Shown here: one piece after another, positions 1 through 8,978 of the stretch
Layout: the number at the start of each line of letters is the position of its first letter
Position numbering within the stretch: the stretch's first letter is position 1
Origin: CALAGB01 sp963789565
GTDB lineage: Bacteria > Chloroflexota > Chloroflexia > Thermomicrobiales > Thermomicrobiaceae
Length of the DNA: 64,000 bases
NCBI GenBank assembly: GCA_963789565.1
Contig: CAWBKX010000002.1
Span: 2,542,001 to 2,606,000, forward strand
Direction: 5' to 3'
The notes under the pieces: model-generated
Database searches by the model: none
Told to the model about the DNA's origin: nothing
The model's input: only the letters and a program-made list of their open reading frames with translations
Translations under genes and position numbers: made by a program

Positions 1-237
1 AGCCCGTTCCTTCATATCATTACCGGCGCAAAAGGCCGGACCTTCCGCGCGTATCAGTACCACGCGCACGTCTGCGTCAGCGGCAGTCACGTCAAGTGCA
101 GCTTGCAGTTCATCGAGTAACTGTTGATTGACGGCATTCCGTTGACGTGGGCGATCAAGCACGATCTCCGCGATCGGGGGATTCCGTTCGAGGCGTATCG
201 TAACGACCTGACTCACGGTGATCTCCACTCTGTTCAT
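1..237 (-). CDS. Enoyl-CoA hydratase/isomerase, N-terminal part (runs off the window)
   Basis: Only the first 79 codons are in the window; the gene continues past base 1. The visible part has the crotonase start: a beta-strand region, the IVLDRPRQRNAVN segment near residues 26-38 and the oxyanion-hole motif FCAGNDMKE near residues 69-77. The family hydrates or isomerises enoyl-CoA esters in the cytoplasm. The ATG at 235-237 is the first start in this frame. It lies about 30 bases below the lyase gene upstream, so both probably belong to the same minus-strand operon of CoA-ester genes. Family assignment is firm; substrate is unknown. Confidence 0.85.
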   Translation of the reverse strand, partial: MNRVEITVSQVVTIRLERNPPIAEIVLDRPRQRNAVNQQLLDELQAALDVTAADADVRVVLIRAEGPAFCAGNDMKERA

Positions 238-267
238 CCATAGGTTGGCCCGATCCGACGATCAACC

Positions 268-1146
268 TCAACCAGCAGGACTGCCGTATTCCTCGGCGAG
301 ACGGTCGAACACGTCTTTGCGGGTGAGGCGGTTGCGCTCGGCCATGCTAATCGGATGGCCGCGCACGTCATCGCTGCTGCCGTTCTCGCGCAGAGACGCC
401 AGCGCCGCTTGCCCTGCATGAACCATCGATCTCATGAGCATGTTGGCGTAGAGCGCCATGCGGTACCCCATTTGCTCCAATTCAGTAGCTGGCAGCAACG
501 GCGTCCTGCCGTCCTCGACCAGGTTGATCAGGCATGGTGCGGAAATCGACTGCGGCACGAACCGCATCTCATCGACCGTCTGCGGTGCCTCGACGAAGAT
601 GATGTCAGCCCCGGCGTCGGCATAGGCTCGGCCGCGCTCGATGGCGGAGTCGATCCCCTCAACCGCCCTCGCATCAGTGCGCGCGACGACGAGCAGGTCC
701 GGATCCTGACGCGTGTCGACCGCCATGCGGATCTTAGCGACCATCTCCGCTGTCGAAATCACGGCCTTGCCCTCAAAGTGACCACAGCGCTTCGGATCGA
801 CCTGATCTTCAAGCTGGATGGCCGCGACTCCGGCCCGCTCGAACGTCTGCACCGTTCGTCGCACCGCGAGCACGTTGCCATAGCCGGTGTCGGCGTCGGC
901 GATCACCGGAATCTCCACCGCATTGCAGATGCGCTCGACTTGCCTCGCCACTTCCGACATCGAGAGCAGCCCGAGATCGGGAAAGCCGAACTGCGTGTTG
1001 GCAATCCCAGCGCCGGTTGCGTAAACCGCGTCAAACCCGGCCTCTTGCACCAGTCGCGCCGTGATCGCGTCGGTCGCACCGGGTACGACCATCAATCCGT
1101 CAGGCTTGAGCGCCAATCTCGGCAGCATTTGCTTGTAGTTCATCAA
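268..1146 (-). CDS. Isocitrate lyase/PEP mutase superfamily lyase
   Basis: A 292-residue TIM-barrel protein of the ICL/PEP mutase superfamily (2-methylisocitrate lyase, oxaloacetate decarboxylase and carboxyPEP mutase relatives). Visible hallmarks are VPGATDAITARL near 21-32, the metal-binding DADTGYG at 84-90, the Mg-binding QLEDQ at 111-115 and the catalytic-loop motif KRCGH at 119-123. The cysteine supports C-C lyase chemistry rather than pure mutase. It probably cleaves or decarboxylates a small organic acid in the cytoplasm. It sits between an LLM oxidoreductase and an enoyl-CoA hydratase. MmgE/PrpD genes occur 10 kb away, so a methylcitrate-like role is possible, but no citrate synthase is seen here. 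Confidence 0.85.
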   Translation of the reverse strand: MMNYKQMLPRLALKPDGLMVVPGATDAITARLVQEAGFDAVYATGAGIANTQFGFPDLGLLSMSEVARQVERICNAVEIPVIADADTGYGNVLAVRRTVQTFERAGVAAIQLEDQVDPKRCGHFEGKAVISTAEMVAKIRMAVDTRQDPDLLVVARTDARAVEGIDSAIERGRAYADAGADIIFVEAPQTVDEMRFVPQSISAPCLINLVEDGRTPLLPATELEQMGYRMALYANMLMRSMVHAGQAALASLRENGSSDDVRGHPISMAERNRLTRKDVFDRLAEEYGSPAG

Positions 1147-1164
1147 CTCTCCTGAACGGCTGGA

Positions 1165-2238
1165 TTACGACGCGGTCTCCACCGGCATCGCGCTTCGCTC
1201 TCGATAGTGATCGGCACTCTCGACCTGCTTTAACCGGGCAACGGCTTGAGCAAGCTGATCTTGGCGCTCGGTGGCGTCGAATGGCAGCGGGAAGCTTAGT
1301 GTGTCAGTAAGTCCACCCAGGCGCGCTTGCGCCGCGTCGGCGATCGTGTCATACGTCCCTGAAATGCAGAACGTATCGAGCATCTCGTCGCTCACCAGGT
1401 TCTTCATCTCGTCCCAGCGTTCTTCCGCGATAAGCTTGCGCAGGTCGGGATTGATCGCTTCCCAGCCATGGTGCTCGAGGACCGGCAGATAGCTGCGCGT
1501 CGATCCATACCAAGCGATGCGATGGCGCACCCACTCTCGCGCTTTGGTCACGGCCTCCTCATCTGCCCCAGTCGCCGTAAATCCACCTCCGATCATCTCG
1601 AAGGAGTCGAGCGAACGGCCCGATTTTTTGGCGCCGATCAAGACATTGGGCCAGATGACGTCCCGGATGTACTCCGGTGTGGAGAAGGAATGCACGCGCA
1701 ACCCGTCACATAGCTCGCCAGCGGTGCGGATCATGTATTTGTTAACGGCAGCGATGTGAATTGGAATGGGAAAGTACTCGCTCGGGCCGAGGTTGAATTC
1801 GGGCGTCATAAGAGTGAAGTGGTAGAACTTCCCTTCGAAATTCAGTCGCGTCCCGTTCTGCCAGCAATCCCAGATAGCCTTGAGCGCAAGCACGTATTCG
1901 CGCAGACGAGGACCCGGCGAGCCCCATTCCATCGAGAAGCGTCGCTCGATGTGCCCCTTCACCTGTGTGCCCATGCCGAGGGCGAAACGTCCCCTCGAGA
2001 AGGCCTGAATGTTGTGCGACATGTAGGCGACGATCATCGGGCTTCGAGGAAAGACGATGGCGACGGCCGGAGCCAGACGAATCGAGTGCGTCGCGGTGCT
2101 GGCGATCGTCAGAGAGATGAAGGGGTCTCTGCGCACTTCGGATTGCGAGAGGCTGTCGAAGCCGAGATCTTCCGCCAGTCGGGCCGCGTCGGCGACGTCA
2201 TCGAGGGCGACTTCTCGCAGATTGGTTTCAACTCTCAT
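1165..2238 (-). CDS. LLM-class flavin/F420-dependent oxidoreductase
   Basis: A 357-residue luciferase-like monooxygenase-fold protein. The N-terminal part (SLSQSEVRRDPFISL, then AIVFPRSPMIVAYMSH near 60-75) and the SRGRFALGMGTQVKGH segment near 81-96 are typical of the F420-dependent LLM subgroup often called TIGR03617. These enzymes use reduced flavin or F420 as hydride carrier in the cytoplasm; the substrate cannot be read from sequence. A strong GGAGGAG ribosome site lies about nine bases before the ATG at 2238. It is the second gene after the MBL hydrolase in the minus-strand operon, 18 bases from the lyase gene downstream. Confidence 0.85.
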   Translation of the reverse strand: MRVETNLREVALDDVADAARLAEDLGFDSLSQSEVRRDPFISLTIASTATHSIRLAPAVAIVFPRSPMIVAYMSHNIQAFSRGRFALGMGTQVKGHIERRFSMEWGSPGPRLREYVLALKAIWDCWQNGTRLNFEGKFYHFTLMTPEFNLGPSEYFPIPIHIAAVNKYMIRTAGELCDGLRVHSFSTPEYIRDVIWPNVLIGAKKSGRSLDSFEMIGGGFTATGADEEAVTKAREWVRHRIAWYGSTRSYLPVLEHHGWEAINPDLRKLIAEERWDEMKNLVSDEMLDTFCISGTYDTIADAAQARLGGLTDTLSFPLPFDATERQDQLAQAVARLKQVESADHYRERSAMPVETAS

Positions 2239-2284
2239 CGGTCAGACTCCTCCCATTCCGCATCCCACCTTGTCAAGAATCGTC

Positions 2285-3160
2285 CTATGACTCGCTCAGC
2301 GCCACGAAGTGCGCGGACATCAAATCGACGTTGCTCTCCGTCGATTGCACGCGGCTTTCCTCTATCAGGTGAATGACGTGCGCGAGCACGGTCCCGGCGG
2401 CCTGCGGCCGGATGCGGGGCAGTACATCCGCATAGAGCGCGTCCATGATGGATGCGACGGTGTCATGCCCCATCGCGATCTGGTCGTAAATCGCCTCTTC
2501 CCGACGTTGACGATGCTCGATGTACTGACGCACCCGCTCACCGCCATTCTCGATCTCCGGACCATGACCAGGGTAGACGATGTCGATGGGCAGGGTCGCG
2601 ACGCGACGCAGCGAACGGAGATAGTCACCCATCGAACCGCGCGGCGGGACGACCGCCACAGTGCCGTTTCCAGACATCAAGTCACCAGCGAACAGGGCGC
2701 GGAGCGAGGGCTCGAAGAGGCTCACGTGGCCTGGCGCGTGACCTGGCGTTTCAATGACCTCAAACGTGTACTGTCCTACCGATATCCGGTGTTCATCCTC
2801 CAGGTAGTTGTCGACCTGCAATGCGAATGGCAGCCGGTTGGAGAGTTCGGCATCCCGTCGATGAAGTTCGATGCTGGCGCCGGTTGCCAGTTGCAACGCG
2901 GCGGCGTTTCCCGCGTGATCCGGGTGAGCGTGCGTCAGCACGATGCGCGAGACTTCGCCGATGCCGAATCGCTCCAGCGCTTCCATCACGGTTACCCCGC
3001 CGTCATCACTTCCGACGTCAATGAGGATGGCAGGGCTTCGCCCCACGATGTAGACGTTGGTTGGTTGACCACTCGGGCCGACGTGGTTCGGCACGCTCAC
3101 TCGGTACAGATCCTCGGCGATCCGGGATCCGTGTGCGTCATGCGTGAGTGTCGGTTTCAT
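2285..3160 (-). CDS. MBL-fold metallo-hydrolase
   Basis: A 291-residue metallo-beta-lactamase-fold hydrolase. The zinc motif THAHPDHAGN is near residues 76-85, with later metal ligands in ETPGHAPGHVS, the AGDLMSG strand (Asp) and YPGHGPE. A helical C-terminal domain of about 80 residues resembles LACTB2/glyoxalase II-like thioester or phosphodiester hydrolases. In this operon of CoA-ester enzymes a thioesterase role is an attractive guess. The start has a GGGAG site six bases upstream. The 46-base gap to the LLM gene fits co-transcription. The family call is secure, the substrate is not. Confidence 0.85.
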   Translation of the reverse strand: MKPTLTHDAHGSRIAEDLYRVSVPNHVGPSGQPTNVYIVGRSPAILIDVGSDDGGVTVMEALERFGIGEVSRIVLTHAHPDHAGNAAALQLATGASIELHRRDAELSNRLPFALQVDNYLEDEHRISVGQYTFEVIETPGHAPGHVSLFEPSLRALFAGDLMSGNGTVAVVPPRGSMGDYLRSLRRVATLPIDIVYPGHGPEIENGGERVRQYIEHRQRREEAIYDQIAMGHDTVASIMDALYADVLPRIRPQAAGTVLAHVIHLIEESRVQSTESNVDLMSAHFVALSES

Positions 3161-3247
3161 TAGTCACTCCCGGCGTCAGTGCGGCTAATTCGGGACTCCG
3201 TTGTCCCAATGCATGGACGAGTCGATCTGTCCGCAGATTCATCAATG

Positions 3248-3892
3248 TCAGTCGGAGTCTTCGTCGTGGTCACGCGATGCGCAGCGTGGGACGATCGTGA
3301 CGCACCTATTGCGAAGCGCCGTTTCCACTCCCGCAAACGAGAGTTCAGTCAGATGAAGAAGCGTGTGGCGCGGGTTCTCGAGCAAATCAGCGACCGTATG
3401 AGCATCGCTGCTCGCGACCAACGCCACGTCGTCTCGCTCGATATTGAAGTCACCGTAGCGGTAGTTCTGCCGCTCGATTGCATCGACATCGGTTCTGGCG
3501 CGCAGCGCCGGGAAGAATGGATGGGGCAAGATGACGATCGCATCCTGCTCCCGTGCCGCCTGGATCGTCTCCGCCATGGAGCGCCAGCGTTTGAGCGGCC
3601 GCTCAAGCCCCAGCACCACGAGGTGCCCGTCGTCCGTCGTAACCTCCATGCCTGGTAACACCAGAAGCCGGAGGTCGCGTGCCAGCGCCAGTTCAACGGC
3701 CATCAATCCCGGTCGAAGATCGTCGTGATCGGTGACACCAAGCACTGCCAGACCCGCGGTTGTCGCTCCATTCAAATGCCTCAGCACCAAGTCGTTCGTG
3801 TTGTGGCTGAACGTCCCGTCCCCGATCGCATGCGTATGCAGATCTGCTCGCACGGTTTGATATCGATTCAGTCTTTCTGGACCGGAACTCAT
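3248..3892 (-). CDS. PHP-domain phosphoesterase-like protein
   Basis: A 214-residue PHP (polymerase and histidinol phosphatase) domain protein. The metal-binding clusters appear in order: DLHTH near 17-21, VTDHDD near 54-59, the GMEV motif, ILPHPFF and SSDAH. PHP proteins are metal-dependent phosphoesterases acting in the cytoplasm. This one is a stand-alone domain without polymerase parts. Its ATG overlaps the stop of the CoA-transferase gene upstream by four bases (ATGA at 3889-3892), so the two are probably translationally coupled. The acidic tail DHDEDSD is not part of the fold. What a PHP enzyme does in a CoA-ester operon is unclear. Confidence 0.8.
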   Translation of the reverse strand: MSSGPERLNRYQTVRADLHTHAIGDGTFSHNTNDLVLRHLNGATTAGLAVLGVTDHDDLRPGLMAVELALARDLRLLVLPGMEVTTDDGHLVVLGLERPLKRWRSMAETIQAAREQDAIVILPHPFFPALRARTDVDAIERQNYRYGDFNIERDDVALVASSDAHTVADLLENPRHTLLHLTELSFAGVETALRNRCVTIVPRCASRDHDEDSD

Positions 3893-5148
3893 CTGGCTCG
3901 CGCGCCACTCGGTACGTCGGAAAGTACTCCCTCGCGTGTCAGGTCGTTGATCTCGTCGTCGTTTAGCCCGATCACCTCGCGTAGGACGTAGTCCGTATCA
4001 AGTCCAAGGGTCGGTGCCGGAGTCCTTATCTCGGGCGGCGTCTCCGACAGTTGATAGGGCGCGACCCTCAGCATCTGCCGGCCCGCGCGGAGGTTCTCAA
4101 TCGGCGTGTAGTAGCCACGTTCCTGAAGATGCGAATCGTTCAGGAGGTCGGCGCCAGTTTGCACCGCGCCGGCGCGGATATTGTGCGACTGCAGAACGTC
4201 CATCACCTCATGTTTCGTCCGCTGTAGCGTCCATCCCTCGATCTCGGAACGCAGTGCCGAATCGTGCATCTGACGCTGAAGATGCGAGTCGAATCGCTCG
4301 TCACGGCCCAAATCCGAACGGCCGATCGCTTCACAGAATCGTTGCCACTCGCAGTCATCAGCGACGCTGATCGCGACCCAATCGTTGTCCCCTTCACAAC
4401 GGTAGCAGTCGTTAGGCGCGAATTCGGGCCGCCGATTGCCCTGTTGGGTCGGAATGCGGCCGCCCGCCGTGAACTCGAGTACATGCTCGCCGATCATGGT
4501 GGTTATGAGCTCGCGCTGAGAGAGGTCGATGTGCGTGCCTTTGCCGTGCCTCCGACGATGTCGGAGCGCCGCCAGCAGAATACCCGCGCCGAAGATCGCT
4601 GCGACCTGATCGGGATAATTCACTTCACCGCTCGACCAGATCGGGTGTGAATCCTCATATCCCGTGATACCCATTAGCCCTGAAAGGGCGTCGAGCGTCG
4701 ATCCGTACGATCCGTAGTTGCTCTCCGGACCACCACTCCCCTGACTCCCCAGTGAAAGCATCACGATGCCAGGATTGACCGCTCTCAATGTCTCATAGGA
4801 GAGTCCTAGCCGATCCATCACCCCCTGGCGAAAGTTCTCAGCGACGGCATCCGATTTCGCGACCAGCTTCAGCAACGTCTCTCGGCCCTTCGGATGCTTG
4901 AGATCCAGGCAGACCCCCAGCTTGTTCCGGTTGACCATGTTGAAATTCGGAGAGAAGTTCCAGATGTCTGGAGGCGGGTCCGCCTGATTGATCCGCGTCT
5001 GCTGCCAATAGCGGAACGGGTCGGGATACGAGCCCGATTCGACCTTGATCACCTCAGCGCCAAGGTCGGCAAGCATCTGCGTCGCGCAGGCGCCAGCTGT
5101 GATGATCGTCAGATCGGCGACGCGTATTCCTTTGAGTGCCTGTGCCAT
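3889..5148 (-). CDS. CaiB/BaiF family CoA-transferase (family III)
   Basis: A 419-residue type III CoA-transferase, the usual length for the family. It begins with the family signature KGIRVADLT, has LADLGAEVIKVES near 27-38 and the NRNK/LDLK CoA-binding region near 73-84. The likely catalytic aspartate is D180 in the NYPD segment, placed like the nucleophile that forms a covalent acyl/CoA intermediate in formyl-CoA transferase. It moves CoA between carboxylic acids in the cytoplasm. It is coupled to the PHP gene downstream and lies 45 bases from an enoyl-CoA hydratase upstream, a carnitine/bile-acid-like arrangement. Confidence 0.88.
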   Translation of the reverse strand: MAQALKGIRVADLTIITAGACATQMLADLGAEVIKVESGSYPDPFRYWQQTRINQADPPPDIWNFSPNFNMVNRNKLGVCLDLKHPKGRETLLKLVAKSDAVAENFRQGVMDRLGLSYETLRAVNPGIVMLSLGSQGSGGPESNYGSYGSTLDALSGLMGITGYEDSHPIWSSGEVNYPDQVAAIFGAGILLAALRHRRRHGKGTHIDLSQRELITTMIGEHVLEFTAGGRIPTQQGNRRPEFAPNDCYRCEGDNDWVAISVADDCEWQRFCEAIGRSDLGRDERFDSHLQRQMHDSALRSEIEGWTLQRTKHEVMDVLQSHNIRAGAVQTGADLLNDSHLQERGYYTPIENLRAGRQMLRVAPYQLSETPPEIRTPAPTLGLDTDYVLREVIGLNDDEINDLTREGVLSDVPSGARAR

Positions 5149-5193
5149 CTATCTAACCTCATGTGCAATCGTCGACAACCAGCGCCTCGCCGG

Positions 5194-6015
5194 TTAGTTC
5201 GACGTCGAGACGTTGGCGCCCTGGCCCGGATTCTTCTCGCCGGCCGCGAACCGATCCAGGCCCTCCTTGGCCGCGCTCGACTGTTGGCGCACCAGATTGC
5301 CGATATAGCCGCCGTAGACGAGCCCATCGCTCCAAGGCATCAGGTCCAGATCGCGAATAGCCTTCTTACCGAAGTCGATCAGGATGGGATCGAACTGACA
5401 GATGTGCTCGGCCAGTGCTTCGGACTCCGGGAGGAGTTGGTCATGCGCCACGACGGAGTTGACGATGCCCCAGCGCTCGGCCGTGTGCGCGTCGATGCGC
5501 CGAGTGGTGAGGATCATATAGGCGGCGTGCTTGGGCAGGATCCGTCGAATCGTCGCCGGTCCAGCCAAACCCGGGAACGTGCCAAAACCGAACTCCGGCA
5601 TGCCGAACTGCGCCTGCTCGGAAGCGATGGCGAGCTCGCAATTGTGGGCCAGAGTCAGTCCTCCACCCAGCGCGAATCCGTTCACGGCGGCGATACAGAC
5701 GGCCGGATGCTTGCGCACTTCCTCATTCGTGTCGACCCAGGAGTTGCTGCCATGGGCGTATTGGCGCGTGTTACCATCGCCGCGCATCTCGCGGTTCTCC
5801 TTCAGGTCGACACCGGCGCAGAAGGCCGGGCCGTTCCCGGTGATGATGAGGACCTTGCAGTCGCGTGAGTCGTCGAGCGCCGCACGAAGCTCCTGTTGAG
5901 CCGCCCGGTTCATGGCATTGCGCTTATCCGGGCGATTGAGGGTGATGATGCCGTAACCCGGCTCCTTCTTCTCCAACAGAACCAACTCGCCATATTCTTT
6001 CGATATCTCGGACAT
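5194..6015 (-). CDS. Enoyl-CoA hydratase/isomerase family protein
   Basis: A full-length crotonase of about 273 residues. The ITLNRPDKRNAMN segment, the oxyanion-hole motif FCAGVDLKEN and the second hole NGFALGGGLTLA are present. The catalytic acid region PEFGFGTFPGLAG retains its glutamate, so hydratase or isomerase activity is likely. I start it at the ATG at 6015 rather than at the first ATG of the frame (6054), because a GGGAGGG ribosome site sits six to eight bases before it and the extra 13 residues look unrelated to the fold. It works on acyl-CoA esters together with the neighbouring CoA-transferases. Confidence 0.87.
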   Translation of the reverse strand: MSEISKEYGELVLLEKKEPGYGIITLNRPDKRNAMNRAAQQELRAALDDSRDCKVLIITGNGPAFCAGVDLKENREMRGDGNTRQYAHGSNSWVDTNEEVRKHPAVCIAAVNGFALGGGLTLAHNCELAIASEQAQFGMPEFGFGTFPGLAGPATIRRILPKHAAYMILTTRRIDAHTAERWGIVNSVVAHDQLLPESEALAEHICQFDPILIDFGKKAIRDLDLMPWSDGLVYGGYIGNLVRQQSSAAKEGLDRFAAGEKNPGQGANVSTSN

Positions 6016-6080
6016 TCCTGACCCTCCCAATTCGAAACAGTTTCGTTGCATCATCTAATGAAGTGCGGGTCGAGGCGGCG

Positions 6081-7273
6081 CTAGATCACCTCCTCCATAC
6101 GCAGATAGTCGATCTGTTCGTCGGAATACTTCAGAATAGACCGCAGCACTCCAGCGGTGTGTTGCCCCGGTACCGGTGCGGGGCTGGACGGGATATCGAT
6201 GCCAGCCAGACGGAACGGAACCCCTGGGTAGCGGGCGGCGCCGACGGCGGGGTGGTCGAAGTCTTGCCAGAAGCCGCGTGCCTCATACTGCGGTGAATGC
6301 AGCAGGTCCTCCACCGTGGCCACAAACCCCAGCGGAATGCCGAGAGCCTGTCCATCGCGATAAATGTCTAACTTATCCGTTCCGCGAACCAGGGTGCGAG
6401 CAGGTCGCGTATTTCTTCGGCGTGTCTGGAGCGCCCCGCACGCGTGACGAAACGTTCGTCGTCGAGTGCCTCAATGTCGGTCAGCCGTCGCAATGCCGGA
6501 AAGTTCTGGTCCTGGTAGACGAGCGCGACGTATCCATCGCGGGCCTCAAGCACGATCCAGTGGGAGTGGTTGCCTACGCGGTAGCGGACAATGTCGTTCA
6601 CCTCGAAGTAGGCCGCGCTCTTCCATTCGACGAAGGCGATGGTTTCCAGCATCGAAACGTCGACCAATTGCCCATGCCCCGTCTGATCGCGGTAGGTCAG
6701 TGCGCCCATGACCCCGGTGAATGCGCTCAGACCAGACGCGTATTGCACCTGTGCACCGCCAAGCTCGAGAGGTTCTCGCTCGGGAAACCCGACCATATTG
6801 AGCAGCCCGCCAAGCGCGCAGACGACGAGGTCTGAGCTCTCCAGATCGCGATATGGGCCGTTCAGCCCGAAGGACGTGATCGACGCGATCACCAGGCCGG
6901 GGTGTCGCTCCTGCAGCAATGGATAGGGAAATCCGAGGCCCTTCAGCGCGTCAATCTTCAGGCCGTCGATCAGCACGTCCGCTTCGCCAATCAGACTGCC
7001 GAGAATCTCCCGGCCATCTGGGGTGTCGGTCGCGCAGGTGACGCTCTGTTTGCCTCGATTGAGGTGCAGCCAGGCGGTACTCACTTTGAGTCCCGTTGCG
7101 TCTTTCCCGACCAGGGGTTCGCTCCGATAGAGCCCACCCCCGGCAAGGTCGTCGACACGGATGACGGTCGCGCCAAGCTCAGTCAGCAGCTTGCCCGTGT
7201 ACGCGGCCGCGATGCTGTCTCCGAGCTCGACGGCGATGACGTCGTCAAGTGGCAATGGTGTACCGGTGTTCAT
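6081..7273 (-). pseudogene. CaiB/BaiF CoA-transferase split by a one-base frameshift
   Basis: Two frames together make one family III CoA-transferase of about 397 residues. The first 301 codons (7273 to 6368) run to ...WFAERIS and stop. The next frame carries the missing part, DKLDIYRDGQALGIPLGFV, then VEDLLHSPQYEARGF and the normal C-terminus at 6081. The break lies at about 6375-6380 in a short C run (G run on the coding strand). Restoring one G gives WFAERDKLD, so a one-base deletion or a read error explains it. The position normally held by the catalytic Asp (before YxxGL) is Gln in GGAQVQYASGL. Possibly non-functional in this strain. Confidence 0.75.
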
Positions 7274-7282
7274 GCTGTCACG

Positions 7283-7702
7283 CTACGCTCGAACGAAGTA
7301 CGGAACGGACTGCATCTCGGTCGCATCCTCGAACTCCACTCGCACGCGCATGTCGCACTCGATGTCGCTGTCCTCGATGCCGCGCACGGTCGACATCATC
7401 ATGACCCCCTCGTCGAGCTCGATGAGGGTGACGTTGTAGGGCAGATCGTCCTCGAACGCTTTGAAGTAGCGCTGGTGGAAGACGACCCACGACCAGATCT
7501 TGCCCATGCCCGAAACTGCTTTCCACTCGAAGTTGCGGGAAAGACAGTGTGGGCAGTGTGTGGACGGCGGGAACCATTGGGTGCCGCACTCATTGCATGT
7601 CTGCAGGCGCAGCTCACCTTGCTTGGTCCCTTCCCAAAACGGAGCGTTGAGCTTGGTAATCGGCGGCAGCGGCTTGGTGTATTCGGAGACGTTCGCGGAC
7701 AT
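7283..7702 (-). CDS. DUF35 Zn-ribbon/OB-fold acyl-CoA-binding protein
   Basis: A 139-residue protein with an N-terminal helix, a zinc ribbon (Cys36, Cys39, Cys50, Cys53 in the pattern CxxC-x10-CxxC) and a C-terminal OB fold (GKIWSWVVFHQ, then YNVTLIELDEGVMMMSTVRG). DUF35 proteins pair with thiolase-fold enzymes and bind the acyl-CoA, as in the steroid side-chain aldolase complexes Ltp2-ChsH2. Here it follows the thiolase-fold gene by 32 bases and precedes the broken CoA-transferase by nine, which fits a two-subunit complex encoded in one operon. Confidence 0.87.
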   Translation of the reverse strand: MSANVSEYTKPLPPITKLNAPFWEGTKQGELRLQTCNECGTQWFPPSTHCPHCLSRNFEWKAVSGMGKIWSWVVFHQRYFKAFEDDLPYNVTLIELDEGVMMMSTVRGIEDSDIECDMRVRVEFEDATEMQSVPYFVRA

Positions 7703-7734
7703 TCAGCGATCTCCTTTCGATGTGCGTTCTTCCA

Positions 7735-8880
7735 TTAGTTGTGCAGGATATGCGCGTTGCAGATCGGGGCCGGACAGGTGTAGAAGCCAACCTTGGCATT
7801 CGGAACCTGTCGGTCTCCGGCTTGCCCGCGGAGCTGTCGTACTGCCTCGATCGTCAATCCATGACCCTGCATGTAGCTCTCGGCGGTGTGTCCGCCGCTG
7901 GTATTGACCGGAAGCTCGCCCTCGAGAGAAATGCGCCCGTCTTGCGCCCATTGATGCGCCGTGCCGCGCTCGCAGAAGCCGTAGCCTTCGAGAGCGAAGA
8001 ACTGGGTCGGTGTGAAGTTGTCGTAGAGCTGAGCGAAGTCGACTTCACTTGGCGTGACGTCGGCCGCCTTGAAGAGCCTGCTGCCGATGTCCTGCATGGC
8101 TCCGTAGAAGAAGTCGTGGGTGGTGTAGTAGTTGGTTAGGTCCGTGGCCGAGTAGGTCGCTGAAACATATACAGGCGGTTGGTTCAATGTCTTGGCCTTT
8201 TCGGCCGTGGTCACGATTGTAGCGACACCACCGTCGTTGATGATGCAGTAATCGAAGAGTCGTAACGGCTCGGCGATGTAACGCGCCTGCAGATACTCTT
8301 CCTTGGTGATGGGTTTCTGGAAAACCGCGATCGGGTTCTTTGCGCCATTGCGGCGGTTGTTGAGCGCGGCGGCTGCCAGCGAATCCTCGCTTGCACCATA
8401 CAGGTGCATATAGCGACGCCACATGTGCGCGACCGCGGCGCCGGGCGAGGTCATGCCGTAAATCGCGTCCCACGCAGCCGGTGAGTCGGGAGAAAACCCT
8501 CCTCCGTAGCGCTCCCCCACCGAGCGACCATTGTTACCGTAGACGATAGCGACGGTCTCGGCCTGACCAGTGACGATGGCCATCACCGCGTATTGCAGTG
8601 CGACGCCGGCCATGCGGCCGGAGCCTTCGAGCTGGTTGACTAACCGCAGGTGATGCAATCCAACGACGTCGGCCATTCTCGCGTACGACGGGGTTCGCAC
8701 ACAGAGCAGCCCGTCAATGTCATTCTTGTCGATGCCGGCGTCTTCGATGGCAGCCCGCAACGCGTCCGCGGCGAGCTCATACGAAGTGCGCTCCGGGTCG
8801 AGATCCCGATACATTGCGCCAAAATTGGTATTTCCGATGCCCACGATGGCCGTCTTGTCTCGGATGTCAACGGCGTTCAC
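7735..8880 (-). CDS. Thiolase-fold protein (SCP2/Ltp2-like, possible acyl-CoA aldolase)
   Basis: A 381-residue thiolase-superfamily protein close to the lipid-transfer/SCP2 thiolases. TAIVGIGNTNFG starts the fold; the C-terminal NTSGGHTAESYMQGHG segment holds the conserved histidines. The N-terminal catalytic Cys expected in the VNxxxxSG helix turn is not there: the sequence is VNQLEGSGRMAGVAL near 81-95. That loss, with the DUF35 partner encoded next to it, points to retro-aldol cleavage of a CoA ester as in Ltp2-type aldolases rather than classical thiolysis. This is inference; the fold assignment is secure. It is the first structural gene after the GntR regulator. Confidence 0.82.
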   Translation of the reverse strand: MNAVDIRDKTAIVGIGNTNFGAMYRDLDPERTSYELAADALRAAIEDAGIDKNDIDGLLCVRTPSYARMADVVGLHHLRLVNQLEGSGRMAGVALQYAVMAIVTGQAETVAIVYGNNGRSVGERYGGGFSPDSPAAWDAIYGMTSPGAAVAHMWRRYMHLYGASEDSLAAAALNNRRNGAKNPIAVFQKPITKEEYLQARYIAEPLRLFDYCIINDGGVATIVTTAEKAKTLNQPPVYVSATYSATDLTNYYTTHDFFYGAMQDIGSRLFKAADVTPSEVDFAQLYDNFTPTQFFALEGYGFCERGTAHQWAQDGRISLEGELPVNTSGGHTAESYMQGHGLTIEAVRQLRGQAGDRQVPNAKVGFYTCPAPICNAHILHN

Positions 8881-8978
8881 GAACCCGATCCTCCCATTCC
8901 GTTAAACACCACGACTTATTCGACAGACGCATCTGAACATCGACGTCGGACGGCCGCCCGGGCGCGTCAGCTCTCGGG

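Noticed and set aside
4894..5868. A 324-codon plus-strand frame
   Set aside because: Antisense to a CoA-transferase and an enoyl-CoA hydratase gene, with shadow-type composition.
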